Shown here: in pieces, positions 21,699 to 34,320 of the stretch
How positions within the stretch are numbered: the stretch's first letter is position 1
Layout of the letters: each line of letters begins with the position of its first letter
Assembly (NCBI RefSeq): GCF_010093535.1
Contig: NW_022985170.1
Span: forward strand, 538,016 to 602,015
Source: Lindgomyces ingoldianus
Lineage: Eukaryota > Ascomycota > Dothideomycetes > Pleosporales > Lindgomycetaceae
DNA: 64,000 nucleotides
Reading direction: 5' to 3'
Program-made: the position numbers and the translations under genes
Notes under the pieces: model-generated
Told to the model about the DNA's origin: nothing
What the model saw: the letters and a program-made list of their open reading frames with translations, nothing else
The model's database searches: none

Positions 21699-24600
21699 TC
21701 ATCGTGCACTTCTCACCCACCCCACAACACCAACACTATAACCAACCAATCCGCCTACCCTCTCACGTTCTCTCTTCGCCTCCTCCTGCCATGCTCTGAG
21801 ATTCATAACTAAAATATCGTCCTTAACAATAACATCCCCATACAATCTCAAAAAGACGCTCATCCACGCTTCTATCAGTTCATAATCCCTCCTCTCCTTG
21901 AGTCTCGAAGTAAGCGCTTGTATAAATGTACATAACTCAGTGTATGGAGCCACAGTATCCATGGTGCGGATAGCGATGTCAGCGGCGGATGGAGGAAGCG
22001 AAGAGAGATGCGAGAGAAGAAGTGTGTAATCTGTTGTCTCGGACGCGTGGGCGAGGTGACGCGTGAACTGATTCATGGCTGTTGAAGCGGTGGACTTCGA
22101 TGCGAGAGCGGAGACCGATACCCTTGAGGTGGACTCTTGGCTGGGGAGAGCGATGTCATTCGACGTTGTGGTGGAGGGTGGATTCTCGGAAAGGGAAGGG
22201 AGGAAGAAAGGGGCCTTTTCAGGAGGCTTTGGGACTTCTTTCGGTTTGTTTCGAGCCCGGATTATGTCAAGATGAACGAGTGTCTGCCATCGAGATTTTG
22301 GTACGAGACTGAGCGTCGTGATACCCTCTGCTAAATGGTCCACGATTGGAACACTAGTTTCATCCCGTTGCTCCTCTTCGGGCTCCTCCTGAGCGGCTGC
22401 TTCGATAAGGCCTTGACCGCCCTCACCAGAAGTAGTGGGTACAGTAATGGCAGTGATGGTAGCGATATCGTTCTCGGATATATGGCGCGTCGAGACGTGC
22501 GTGAAGAGTGTACGGTTTGTCCAGATATGCACTCCGACTTCGCCTTCTTGCGCAGTGGCAAGATACTCGCCCGTGTGGGAGAAGGCAATGGAAGTACACG
22601 GAGTCGGCAGTTTCATCGCATCGATGAGATGCCCTGTCGGTAGATCCCAAATTCGAATTATGGAATCTGAACAAGCGGAAATAATCCAACGCCCATCGTT
22701 AGAGAACGTATAGTCCACGATCTGGATCTTAGCATGAGAAGTCGCAGACCAAAGCTCTCGAATTAGCTTTTTAGTCTCAATATCCACGACTCTTACAGAG
22801 CCGTCGTCACAACTTAGTGCTATTAAATCGCTAGCACAGTGATATCTCAAGCCGACAATTCTCGTCATTGGATACCAGTTCATTTCGTAAAGGAGAAGGG
22901 TACTTGCAAAGTCCCAAAACTAACAGTGAATCAGTTACATTCTCCTCTGGGTAATGGAAATACTGACCTTCACCTTACCGTCCTCCCCGCAACTGACGAC
23001 AGTGCGATTGAGACTATCGACCGCAATGCCAGTAATAGCGCCTGTATGCTTCCCCTCTCCTCTTCCGAACACTGTTTTTGCATCAGATTGTGCTGTTGGA
23101 ACACCAACGTCTCGTTCGAGCCGTTGAAGCTTTAGCTTCTTAGCTTGTGCTGGCGTTAACCGAGCAGGGAACCTCTGTCTATGTTTGCCAGACTGAAGAT
23201 TATACATGTCAAGAGAGCCGCCGGCGGATCCAATCAGGGCGAATGTGCCACAAGGGGATACTGCTACACTCTGCACGATGTTAGCAAAATGTTATATCGT
23301 TCTTAAAAGTGGATCTAACGAACCTTAACGTCTGTACCATCCCCGGTCTCGAATGCCCATCTTCCAGCCCGTTTGCGACCCCAAAACCAGGTCCGGGCAA
23401 CTTTATCTCCTTCATGCCCAGTGATGATGCTTTCCCATCCAGTCATGTTTGCTTCCCGAGCTTTCTTATCCCCAGGTAGCTTTGCCGAATTAGTCCAAAT
23501 TCCAGTCTTACCAGGAATAGTCCCCATGCCACCATCACGGTTGAGTGAGCATGCAATGCAAGTAATCGCCGACGCCCTAAGATCTTCCAACGTAGTATGA
23601 AGCTTGGCATCTGAGCCACTGCCATTGAGAAGACCCATCTTTTTGGCTTTTTTCTGAAGTGCTCCTTGACTGAGTTCGGTACTTTGTCCATCTCTCCGCA
23701 GGCTCCAACCCCAAAGACTTCGGTCCCTACTTGCGGAAAGTAGCCATTTACCCGCATCATCTGTACCATCGGAGTTTGGTGGGAGAAAGCGAAGTGTTGA
23801 AACAGGGGCCGCATGGCCACCACGAGCATGCAAAGGTCGCGGGACTGGTGAAAACGGAGTCTCGTCAACTATCCAGCTTTTCAGAGAGTTGTCGAGTCCG
23901 CTAGAGACGAGTACCGACTGCCCTGCAAGAAATTCGATTTTGCTGACACCTCCTCCAACTCCACCACTTGCGGATGGAGAGGGATTGTGAGCACCATGCA
24001 GGACTCCCATTTTGCGGCCCCCTTCGTTTAAATCCCAGAATGTCACATCGCCACTGCGCGTACTTGCAGTTGCCATTACACCATCTTTACGGCCGTCATC
24101 ACCTGCTCCTAGCCCATCGGTCCTAAAAGAAATCGAGGTAACGGGAAATTTGGCCGAGTTGCCCATGTTCAGTCGCAAGACTTCCTTGTCTCTTCGAACA
24201 TCATGGATGACAACGGGACCTGATTGGTAGGCGATTGCGAGGAGGGACAACGCTGGACTTGGCTGCAGCGCCGTTACTGGACCGAAGTTTGATGTTGGTG
24301 GGAGGAGCGTGTAGAGCAGCTTGGCGGTGCTCAGGTTCCATATCTCCACAGACCCGTCACCCCTGCCTAGGAATATCTTATTCAGGTACGTTGGCATTGT
24401 ACAGATGCCTCCGGAGAGTGGAGCTGACGATGCGCCGTGAAGAGTAGTATAATGCTCCAAAGTGGTAGACTTCCAGATCTCGATCGAAGTGGAGCAGCAT
24501 CCGACGATCCATTCACCAAACGCAACGATCTGTGTTATGTTCTCTCTCATCCTCCTAGGCAGTTCCAGTTCATCTACCTTTTTTCCGCGCTGAAACAACC

Positions 24601-25031
24601 ACACACCACGTGCAGATTTCGAGCCCAGACCGCCCCATGCTGCAATTACGAATTGTTTCCATGCCAAAGTTGCCGTGATATTCTCTAGAGTCTGTGGTCT
24701 TGTAATGAAAACGATATTCAGGCCCTTCTTCAAATCGTACGTTTGGAGCGATCTGCCCACGGAGGTGGTGATTTGGAAAGTGGTCTTCCCGAGAGGAAGA
24801 GTGGTGAAGGGCACTTCTGTAGGAGAAACGAGGCCGACAGTCTAGAATATCGGGTTGGCTTAATAGAACTCAAAGATTCCATACCAAATCACTTACTCGG
24901 AAGGGCGCAAATATCTTCGATCGATGCACAAGCGGTGCAGTACGTTTCTGGCTGCTGGTGTCGAGCTTCTGTCGCTTCACTATCGGGCCATTGGGAGCAG
25001 CACCAAGCACCCTGGGGGCTGGAATCTCCAT
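21699..25031 (-). CDS. UTP21: U3 snoRNP protein Utp21 (WDR36), SSU processome
   Basis: Four exons: 25031-24897, 24841-23324, 23270-22968 and 22919-21699. All frames close, giving 1058 aa, usual for fungal Utp21. Residues 1-45 are a basic leader (MEIPAPRVLGAAPNGPIVKR). WD40 repeats of two beta-propellers follow to about residue 750, with motifs such as DGSVEIWNLSTAKLL, SSGLDNSLKSWIVDETPF, DGKVKFWDF and SDSIIRIWDL. The C-terminal ~270 residues are the helical Utp21 domain (FFLPSL, ETTDYTLLLSHLSSLPPSAA). In the nucleolus Utp21 belongs to the UtpB subcomplex, which binds the 5' ETS of pre-rRNA for 18S maturation. Introns are 48-55 nt. Divergent from VIP1; its 3' end lies next to the inverted-repeat element. 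Confidence 0.95.
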
Positions 25032-25645
25032 GATACCAGTAATTCGGCAGCCTCTGGCGAGATAAAGACGTAGTGCAGTCCGAGGTGCAATCGCAAAGTC
25101 GGAAGCTGCGGTGGGAAAAAAATTAGCGGCGATGAGATAAGATTAGATGCATCTCGCCGCATTGGCACCCCCGCGCTAGCAATCGGCGCAGGGACCAAGT
25201 GAATGCTAGGTTGGCCGCTGTCCTTGCAGACCGAAGATTCTTTTTGGTGACAGGTCTTTATCTTCGAAGCTATCTTCGGTACAATCGAAGATGCAGATGC
25301 TAATGGGCTATCTTGTGTCGAGAAATAATTATTCGTGTGACATTTCCAATTGTGGTTCTCCGATATGCTGGTCTCATTCTCTGATATCGCTTCGGTCCTG
25401 GGAGAAAGACCTTAGTGACGCATCAACTTCCAGGGGTCGCATAGGATATAAAAGAATGCAGCCTCAGATCTCGACTCCGTCGAATGCTTCACCCTGTAAT
25501 TCCCTCTGAATTCTGGATGATTGCAGCAACTCACTCATTGTCTCTCCCATAATGGCGTCATTGTCCTGAATCTCGGAAATTCGCTTGCAGGAAAAAGCAA
25601 TCCTGAACCCCCAAACCCTTCCGTCAGCGTGGGTGGCCTTTACAT
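25032..25645. promoter_or_regulatory. Shared divergent promoter region UTP21 / VIP1
   Basis: 614 bp between two start codons pointing away from each other. It must carry both promoters and 5' leaders. A repeated CGAAGAT/CTTCGAAG-type motif near 25228-25290 is visible but I cannot assign a factor. Confidence 0.5.
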
Positions 25646-28600
25646 ATGGAGGGACTCTCGCGCACCGTCAGTGCAGAATCCCAGACATCATGGACGAATG
25701 CGCACCTACTGGCGTCAGGGACAACGTCCCCAGCTTCGAGCCGAAAGGCGAGATCGTCCGAGGCAGAGACAAGCGGTTCCAACGCTGAGCGCGCCTCAGT
25801 GTCAATGCCTCCACCCTCGTCCAAATCGATAGCGAAACAGTTCCCATCGCGGCCGGCCTCGAAGGCCTCCGACAACAGCGTCTTCGAGCATGCAGGTCCT
25901 TCCAAGAGTGGGTGGGCCATCGACGAGTCCAACACGACACCCACCCTCGAGGGCGGACGCCATGCAAGTCTCGCGTCGACGCAGACGCTAATGTTGCCCG
26001 AAGCCTACCGTCCACCTAGGTCTGAGGGCGAGCCGGAGTCGAATCGCATGTCTTTCTCGTCGCTCTATTCATTGGGCTCTGCCATTTACAACACCACCCG
26101 CGGAATTAGCGGGCCGAGCTCAGTGACGGGATCAGAACCGGAAGGCGTGAGGGTGGAAGGTATGAGGATGGAAGGCCCGTCACAGGGGACCACGACTGCC
26201 ACTTCCTCGCTCTCTATCACCACGTCTAGCCAGAATGGCAGCCTCGGCCCCAAGCTCTCGCCCACCCAATTGCTCTTTCCCAAAGACCAATCGACCCACG
26301 CTGGACTGCCCACCACCCCGCACAGTGGCCCTACCTACCTCTCTACCTCTCCCCAGCTCAGTCAACTGCCCACCTCCAGCCCAAACCACAGCGCTCGGCG
26401 CTCCCGAAGCCGCACAACCGCCCAGCGCCGCATCAGCGGAAGCACGGGGGCAAGCAGCAGTCCTGGGAGCAGAGACATGAAAGAGCCCAAGAAGCCATCA
26501 CGTGGCATTATCGGGGTGTGTGCGCTCGAGTCCAAGGCGCGAAGTAAGCCTGCGCGCAACATCTTTGGAAAGCTCGTCGAAGAGTTCGAGGTCAAGATCT
26601 TTGGAGACAAGATCATCTTGGACGAAGACGTAGAGAATTGGCCCGTCTGTGACTTCCTGATTTCGTTCTTCTCCGATGGTTTCCCCTTAGACAAGGCCAT
26701 CTCATATACTCGCCTGCGCAAACCCTTCTGTGTCAATGACCTGCCCATGCAGCAGGTGCTGTGGGACCGCCGTCTTTGTCTGCGCATCCTTGACAAGCTG
26801 AGTGTTCCGACTCCCAGACGAGTCGAGGTGAATCGCGACGGGGGCCCGAAACTGCAGTCTGCTGAGTTTGCTAAAGCTCTGTTTGACCGAACCGGAGTCA
26901 GTCTGCCTGGCCCCAGTGATGGCACCGGCGGCGGCTTTCCGCTGCCCAAGAAGGTCGAGCTCCTCGATGACGGTAACACAATCCGTGTTGATGGAGTGTC
27001 CCTCACGAAGCCTTTTGTTGAGAAGCCGGTGAGTGGAGAAGATCACAACATCAGTATATACTACCACAAGAAGGAAGGTGGCGGAGGCCGAAGGTTGTTC
27101 CGCAAAGTGAACAACAAGAGCTCGGAAAAGGATGACAAGCTAGATGTGCCAAGATCTATCACCGACCCCACAAGCAGCTTCATCTACGAGCAATTCCTGC
27201 ACGTCGAGAATTCTGAAGATGTCAAGGCATACACCGTTGGTCCCAATTTCTGCCACGCAGAGACCAGAAAATCACCAGTCGTTGACGGTCTCGTCAAACG
27301 CAATCCGAGTGGCAAGGAAGTTCGATATGTCACTAAACTTAGCGAGAGCGAGGCTGCTATGGCTTCCAAGATCTCAGAAGGGTTCGGCCAACGAGTGTGC
27401 GGTTTCGATCTTCTTCGTTGCGGCGACCGAAGTTACGTCATCGATGTGAATGGGTGGAGCTTCGTCAAGGACAACGGGGATTACTACGACAAGGCAGCGA
27501 ATATCTTGAAGGAAATGTTCATCAAGGAGATCCAGCGTAAGGAAAGAAAGAAAGTCCAATCCGCACCTGTTGACGCCCAAGAAGGACCAGATAAATCAAC
27601 CGTCTCAAGAAAGAATACGACCAGCCATCGCCAAACACTAAAGGGTATTTTCAAATCTCCTAGTATGTCAAAACTAGCGGGACACCATCCCCATATCCCA
27701 CATCTCCGTTCGGGGCATCATTCAGGTAACATACCATCGTCTCCAGATGCATCGCTAAGTACCACTCCCATCACAGCTTCACCTACCTTCGAGAAGCCAT
27801 GTGCGCCAGCGATGTCGAATAGTCTCAGATCAGAATCAGATCTACTCCTTCCACTTACCGTTCGTGACAAGGAACTCGCTTTAGACATCCAGGGGTCTCA
27901 TTCTGATGACCACATCAACGTACCCCCACCTGCCTCGAAGGCGCAGTGGAAGTTGAAAGGGGTGGTTTCCGTCATCCGGCACGCCGATCGTACACCGAAG
28001 CAAAAGTTCAAATACACATTCCACACGAAGCCTTTCGTGGATCTGCTGATGGGACATCAAGAAGAGGTTTTACTCATAGGCGAAGCTGCTTTACAGAGTG
28101 TGAGTGACGCAGTCAAGCTTGCCATGGAGGAAGGAGTTGAAGATCCCAAGAAGCTACGAGAGTTGAAGATATATCTTAACAAAAAAGGGGCATGGCCAGG
28201 AACCAAAGTGCAGATCAAGCCCATGTTTCGAAAGAGGAGAAAAGAGGAACTTCTCCCGGGTGACCCTCACATCGAAGCCTCACCGGAGAGGCTCAAAACT
28301 GGGTCTTCATTCGCCGAGCCTATCGAAACAAGTGGCGATTGGGCTCAAAAACGAAGTGACTCGATGTCCGGCGTTACATTGTCGCGTATATCTGCGGCGG
28401 AGAACAACCTCATTCTCGATAAGTTGCAACTGATTATCAAATGGGGAGGCGAGCCAACTCACTCTGCACGCTATCAGGCGCAGGATATGGGCGCGAACTT
28501 CAGGAATGACCTGCTGCTGATGAATAGAGATGTCCTTGATGATGTTACTATTTTCAGTAGCTCCGAGAGGCGCGTTACTACAAGTGCTCAGATCTTTGCC

Positions 28601-30306
28601 GCGTCATTCCTGGAAAAGGACCAATATCCGGCAGAGAACATTCAAGTCCGGAAGGATCTTCTGGACGATTCCAACGCTGCCAAGGATGAGATGGACAAGG
28701 TGAAGAAAAAGCTCAAGACTCTACTGCGCGAAGGCGATAAAGCTCCTCCTCAGTTCGCTTGGCCGAAGGATGTCCCGGAACCCTACATTGTGGTCAGGCA
28801 GGTAGTGGAGCTGATGAAATTTCACCAGAGACTCATGAATCACAACTTCAAGAAGATTGAGTCTGGGGCAGTGTCATCCCTCAGTGCAATTGCTAGTCCT
28901 GCTGGAGACGCCTCCTCTTCAGGACACATCAGTCACGCATTATCTAAAGCTACTACCGTAAACCAGATTCAATCTCGATGGTGTTGTAATGAGGGTCCGG
29001 AGCTTTTCAAAGAACGTTGGGAGAAGCTGTTTAAAGAATTTGGAGATGCTGACAAGGTTGACCCGAGTAAAATCTCTGAGTTATACGATACAATGAAGTT
29101 CGACGCTCTGCATAATCGCCAGTTCCTCGAATGGGTCTTCACTCCAGATGCAAGCTTCCTCGACGAAAACCCTACAGCCGAAGGATCCAGATCAAGGCAA
29201 TCGTGGACGGATATACAAGGGAAACCACCACCAGTCCAAACAGAAATACATCCGAAGGCGGACCAAAAGGAGAATCAGGCTGTCGAAAAGCCACCAGAGC
29301 GTGCAAATATTGCGCACCGAATGGGTTTTAGACGCAAATCTGAGATCACTATGAAACCCGCACCATCACCTCTCTACCCGCACGAGTCGTACTTCAAGCT
29401 GTACACGGGCCTGAGCAATGCTGCATCGAAGGGACAAGTAGATGCTCGGCTCGTCAAGCTCCGCGAAATGTATCACCTCTGCAAAGTTCTTTTCGACTAT
29501 ATCGGTCCGCAAGAGTACGGTATCAAGTCTAGCGAAAAGCTTGAGATTGGCCTCTTAACATCTCTCCCTCTGTTGAAAGAGATTGTTGAGGACCTGGAAG
29601 AGCTACAAGCCTCCGACGCACCCAAATGTTTCTTCTACTTCACCAAAGAGTCACATATCTACACTCTCCTGAACTGCATCCTTGAAGGCGGCATTAAAAC
29701 GAAGATCGAACGCAACGCTATCCCTGAACTCGACTACCTCTCTCAAATCGGATTCGAGTTGTACGAGTCAGAAAATTCTACGTCGGATGACGAGCCCAAT
29801 TCCTTCAATTATAGCATTCGCATCACGTTATCGCCTGGTTGTCACGTTTTTGCACCACTTGATGTGTAAGTATTCCCATTCACTACTATTCCGTAGGCAT
29901 CTCGCTTACACGCTCCCACTCGCAGACAACTAGACTCAAGACACATGATCGGCTTCTCCCCGCGCCGTAGCCTCACTGCCCACCACGACTGGAAAGAAGT
30001 GCTAGAAACTTTGCGCGCAAAATTTCACACGTATGTCAACGCTTTTTCCTTTCAATCCTTTCAGTTCTTCCAGTCGAGCCTTATTTCCTATGCGATTTTT
30101 CTAGGCTTTCCCTGACGCACAAACTAACTCGTTCCACCAGCGTTAAATTGCCCAAATCCTTCGTTGCTATTAATCTCTCTGAGAAGGTGCCAGATGCCTT
30201 TCAAGAGCGGGAGAAGAGCGAGAAAGGGGAGGAGAAAGAAGGTGAAGGGGTGAGGGATAAAGATGTCGCTGAGTATAGTTTGCTGTCACCGGATTTGGAA
30301 GGTTAG
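25646..30306 (+). CDS. VIP1: Inositol hexakisphosphate / diphosphoinositol-pentakisphosphate kinase (Vip1/Asp1/PPIP5K)
   Basis: Exons 25646-29865, 29926-30030 and 30141-30306 close to 1496 aa. Residues 1-285 are Ser/Thr/Pro-rich and probably disordered. The ATP-grasp kinase domain begins at ~288 (GIIGVCALESKARSKP) and runs to about 630, including FGDKIILDEDVENWP, RKPFCVNDLPMQQVLWDRR and CGFDLLRCGDRSYVIDVNGW. The histidine-acid-phosphatase-like domain starts with RHADRTPKQKFKY at ~778 and ends near KLPKSFVAINLSE. The enzyme makes 1-InsP7/InsP8 from InsP6/5-InsP7 in the cytosol, and the second domain hydrolyses them. In fungi it affects phosphate signalling, polarity and microtubules. The two introns near the 3' end have consensus GTAAGT and GTATGT donors. 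The start codon is the first in this frame; a short upstream exon cannot be excluded. Confidence 0.95.
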
Positions 30307-31922
30307 GTGGTCTGCATTACATACACGGATGAAAGGAAGGAATGGTGGGTGGCATTCTGCGAGGTTTTTCTCTATATTGGTTTAGAGGTTAGCATGGTGG
30401 ACTTAGATCCTATATTAGAGATAGAACGGGTGGCTTTGAAGTGCTAGCCAGTTAAAAATCGGCGAAGTTTTGGTCTATAGACTTCAACTTGCACTCTTCT
30501 TAAATTAGATCATAAATTCGATATCGACTACGACGAAGACATCTTATACTCCACTCTTCTAGGGAGTTCTATTAACCTCTTGCACCCATCTGAATGTGCA
30601 TAGAATTTCTGAAGCTACTATAGATTTTAGGGTGAGTTAGCATCCTAATATGTATCTTCTAAGTTTCAGCAAGGTAGGAAAGCCTATTCTATAATCGTTA
30701 GGGACGTACTAGGGACAAGGTTTGCTAACGTTGTACCCTAAGCAAAAGAATATCTATAACGCGATGAATGCTAAAGGATACGTGCTTTCCTGAAAGCGCA
30801 AACAATGTTCTTGTTTGTGACTCCGGGAGAGTAGGCGACAAGAGCGGATTACTAGATATGTGTTCATAATTTAGTGCGATCTTAGTAGAAATAAAAGGGA
30901 TTAGCAGAATACGCGATAAATGTAGTTTTAGAATACCGGAATTAGAGAGAGGCGACAGGGGTAAGTAACGTATCCTTCAGCTTCCATCTCAACTCTAACA
31001 ACGTGTCAGATGCTACAAGCGTTAATGAAGCTTTATGATATCAGAAGAATTAGCAAACAGGACCTCATCAGTATCCTTAGCTCCCACCCCTTCGCCATCC
31101 TCGCCTTCCTCTACAGCTTCAATCGCAGCATCGAAACCATCCCTTTCAAGGCTCTTCCAAGAACATGGCCGGCCCTAAATTCCCATCTCCCAATACCAAC
31201 GGATAAATGGAAACTTATACTACACTAATCGCCTGTTCCCTAGGTGCGAGAAGCGGAGATCAGCTCCCAATTGCAGACTTGGACGGAATTCCACACCGAT
31301 CTTACAGAGACAAATCTTCAGCGGTAGAAAATCAAGTTTAGAATGAGCAATCGGCTTGAGGGAGGCTGTATATGGCCATTTGGAATGCCTGGAGGCAGCT
31401 GCGAGTACCTCATTGTGATGGATTTCAAGTTCGATCCGCAGTATGACTTTCAGGCGAAGATTCCTGAACGAGAGGAAAGTTTAGACGGCGGACTCTATTT
31501 CAAAGCTTTGACGGAGGATACTGGCACTGAGGAAGAAACGAGAGCTGAATTCACAATAAGATTTAGATGCTCAAAATTCTTCGAGCACGTTAGAAGCAAT
31601 CGAAATGTACATGAACGATGGATCTATAAGTAGCGGTGAATCTGGTCAAACCGAGGAAGAACCCACTGCCATCGTTGTCGAGGAATCGCGAGACAACAAT
31701 GAGGCGACGCCAGCAACAAGGCATTCAAGTCAACCATTACCGACGCCACTGGAGACACCTCTACCGACACTAACTGATGAACTCACGGGAGAAAGACTTA
31801 AGGAGGCCAGGCGCACCTTGCTTTGAAATTATGGTGGCATTGCTAAGTTAGTGGGACTGATTCTTGTTCCGTAGAATGTCCTCCACTTCGACGCGAAATT
31901 GGGCATGCCACCAGTTCCCAAT
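30307..31922. other. AT-rich intergenic DNA with possible gene remnant
   Basis: The first ~150 bp are VIP1 3' UTR. The rest is AT-rich and without a convincing gene. At 31343-31826 on the plus strand two overlapping ORFs in different frames look mildly protein-like: the first has a DFKFDPQYDFQAKIPEREES stretch, the second is Thr/Pro/Glu-rich. They may be a decayed small gene. Family not recognised. Confidence 0.4.
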
Positions 31923-32638
31923 CATGGTGTTTAATAGAACGTAGTACTGTTCCTACTGTTACTGATAGTAACAATCTCTTAGCAGTTAGAACGAAAGTGA
32001 ATTGCCTTCTGTTACTGTACAGTTAATGAGGCTATAGTTACTGCAGTAACTGCCTATACTATCCATTGTTAGTATAGAACAGTGAAGTAACTCCTTAAGT
32101 ATGCTAAACTCCACGTAGCACTTGCAGCTTGTAGCTAGTTTAACACCTCACAAGCTTTTGTTGTCTTAAGAAGTTAAAAAGTGCCTCTAGGAGCTCTTAG
32201 AGCTCTATAATTAAGGCCTTATCCTTTAGTGTTTCTATTCTTACAAGTCTTCTAAGGACTCTCGCCTTAACAGCCTAAATTTTAACATTAAGTAGGACAA
32301 TATCTGGACTTGCGACCTCTAGCTAAAACCTAGGGGCCTTAGATATTATGTAAAGAGTTTAATTGCAGCTATCGCCTTCCACAATCTCAGAGTTAAACAA
32401 TCTCCGCGACTATATTGGCAAGATTGTGTCAAAATTAAGCCATCTAGAGCCTCTAGTAACACTAGTTACTGCAGTAACTGCACTAAATAGTAACTACTAT
32501 TAATTAACTTAGCAGTACTTGTTACTGCCTATAAGGCTATTTTAATTCACTCTTTTTGTAAGAACAAAACCCTATTGCTGCTAGTAACGCCTTAAAAACA
32601 CTACTGATAGTAACAGTTACGTTCTATTAAACACCATG
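31923..32638. mobile_element. MITE-like element, ~716 bp, AT-rich
   Basis: The ends are inverted repeats: CATGGTGTTTAATAGAACGT at 31923 and its reverse complement ending at 32638. Similarity continues inward through ACTGTTACTGATAGTAAC. The interior holds no long ORF, is strongly AT-rich, and repeats the palindromic motif GTTACTGCAGTAAC (near 32037 and 32461). Small size, TIRs and lack of coding capacity fit a miniature inverted-repeat transposable element. I could not fix the target-site duplication. Confidence 0.75.
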
Positions 32639-33639
32639 TTCCTAATACCTAGGTTGAGCTTGAGTTTTGGGTTAGGATTCGCGCACGGCAGCCCGGTTGC
32701 GGTTACTTGAAGCCCTCCACTATGGAGGGCTAGAGCTGGAGAAAGAGAAGGAGAAACGGCAGGCTCTACCGCCAAAGTGAAGGATTTCCAACTATGCTCG
32801 ACCGCCTAATTTTCTTCTTCGGCATTCGGGCGAAGATAGTGTCCCCCGATAGAGAGGGCAAAACATCCGCCCTCAACGGTGTTCTAGTTACAGAAGGCTT
32901 TGTAGCCCTACCAAGCCACTATCTACTAGCGCTTATACATTTCTACATCATATGGCTGTCCCAAAAGTTTCACACCAATAGAACACTCTTCCGCAGCACC
33001 ACCAGCAGGCTTACGGGCTGACAGATGTTAAATAAAAGTAAAAGGCCGAAGTAGAATACCAGGCTGTAGAGTGGAGCGTAGAGACACTTTCACTTAAGGA
33101 AGGTTATAGCCCCTTTCTAAAGGTTTTTTATAATCTTAATTCTATAGCGTAGCTTGTATACTTACAAGGAGCAAGTACAGTTGAGCTGAATGTGGACCCG
33201 TCGTTGTCGTACTTTAGTAGACAGACTCAAAAAGTTACCTAAGCAGTGTTCAAGAGAATATTGGAGGCGGATTTACCAATTTAACACCCGGGTTGTAACG
33301 CAGGCCTTCGCCGAAAACTCGCCCTATTGCGCTTCGTAGTACATTCTCATACGTATTTCGAACCATGTAAGATCCTGCCCGGGACAGGGGTTGTGACCTA
33401 ATCCAAGCGGATGTATTGCTATTGGGCCGTGGTTGGCGACGGCTTGAGGTCTCCTCGGTATTCAATGAGGAGGGTCGGTTCATTAGTCCTCCCACCAGTT
33501 TATGTCGAGCCAACTCGTCCGACTACAGACCACCAGAGTCGACGAGGGCTGATTACCATATGAACTCTGGTACGTCGCGTCGAAATCAGTCTAGCCCTGT
33601 CGATTGGGCAGCATGGTATTAGGCCCAAAGGCCACAACC
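32639..33639. other. Intergenic, no supported gene
   Basis: A short palindrome (GCCCTCCACTATGGAGGGC) lies near 32713. The ORF at 32794-33021 is short and has no recognised motif. The ORF at 33250-33513 on the minus strand may contain the far C-terminal debris of the HNH pseudogene upstream of it. Confidence 0.35.
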
Positions 33640-34320
33640 TTCTAATTATTCCAAAACATACATCTGGATTTATCAAGATGCCGTAAGTATTAAATACCTG
33701 GTGAATGATGAAATCAAGCAACTTCCCATTCTAAACAAAAGCTAGTAGAGCCACGTCCAGCTGGCTGAATTGTAAATCAATCCAATGATGTTCCTAGGCT
33801 AATGGGAAGTTGTGTGCGGTTTCAAGGTGACCCCAAACGTCAATTCCACCAAGCGTAATTACAGTTGCCTTAGATATGACGCATCGACGATCTCGTGAAG
33901 GGAGAGCCCCAAAGAAATCAGTCAGGTGAGGCATGACTAGTTGTTTATATCGAAAGAATCTACTTCCAAATTAGCTTTGTAACTACGCATCAAGGGCGAT
34001 TATAAAGCCAGACTGCCAGCAACAATGTAGTGCTTTCCAGGTTGAACCCGATTGTCTTTCCCAATCCTTGACTGATGCTCATCTTGCAGATAGAAAGTGC
34101 TTGTACATATAGAGACAGTCTTCGTTATTAAGCAGAGGTTGGCATTTGTAACGCCGGGAGTGAGAACTAGACTGCCAAGTGCAGCATTAGAGTCATTAGC
34201 GTCGTAGATATGGCTATCCCGTCGGAATAAACCATTGATTAAAGGCATAATAGATCTTGGCGGTATCCAGAGGGTTAAGGGTTTCAGACGGAGAGGAGAC
34301 TTTTTCGGGGTGGATGACAT
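33640..34320 (-). pseudogene. Broken fungal HNH-nuclease-domain gene
   Basis: The 5' part (34320-34000) reads through a conserved leader of fungal HNH proteins: RRDSHIYDANDSNAALGSLV, TPGVTNANLCLI, IGKDNRVQPGKHYIVAGSLA. After a stop, about 33905-33780 in another frame gives RDRRCVISKA and WGHLETAHNFPLA, which matches the start of the HNH core, but the conserved position after PLA is a TAG stop (33796-33794). Further downstream LLDFIIHQVFNTYGILINPD resembles the family's core helix. Several frames and stops mean the gene is dead, or less likely that the gene has introns I cannot place. This family is common and multicopy in accessory regions of ascomycete genomes. Confidence 0.68.

Noticed and set aside
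26362..27006. Long minus-strand ORF inside VIP1
   Set aside because: Shadow of the strongly conserved kinase frame on the plus strand; no motif of its own.
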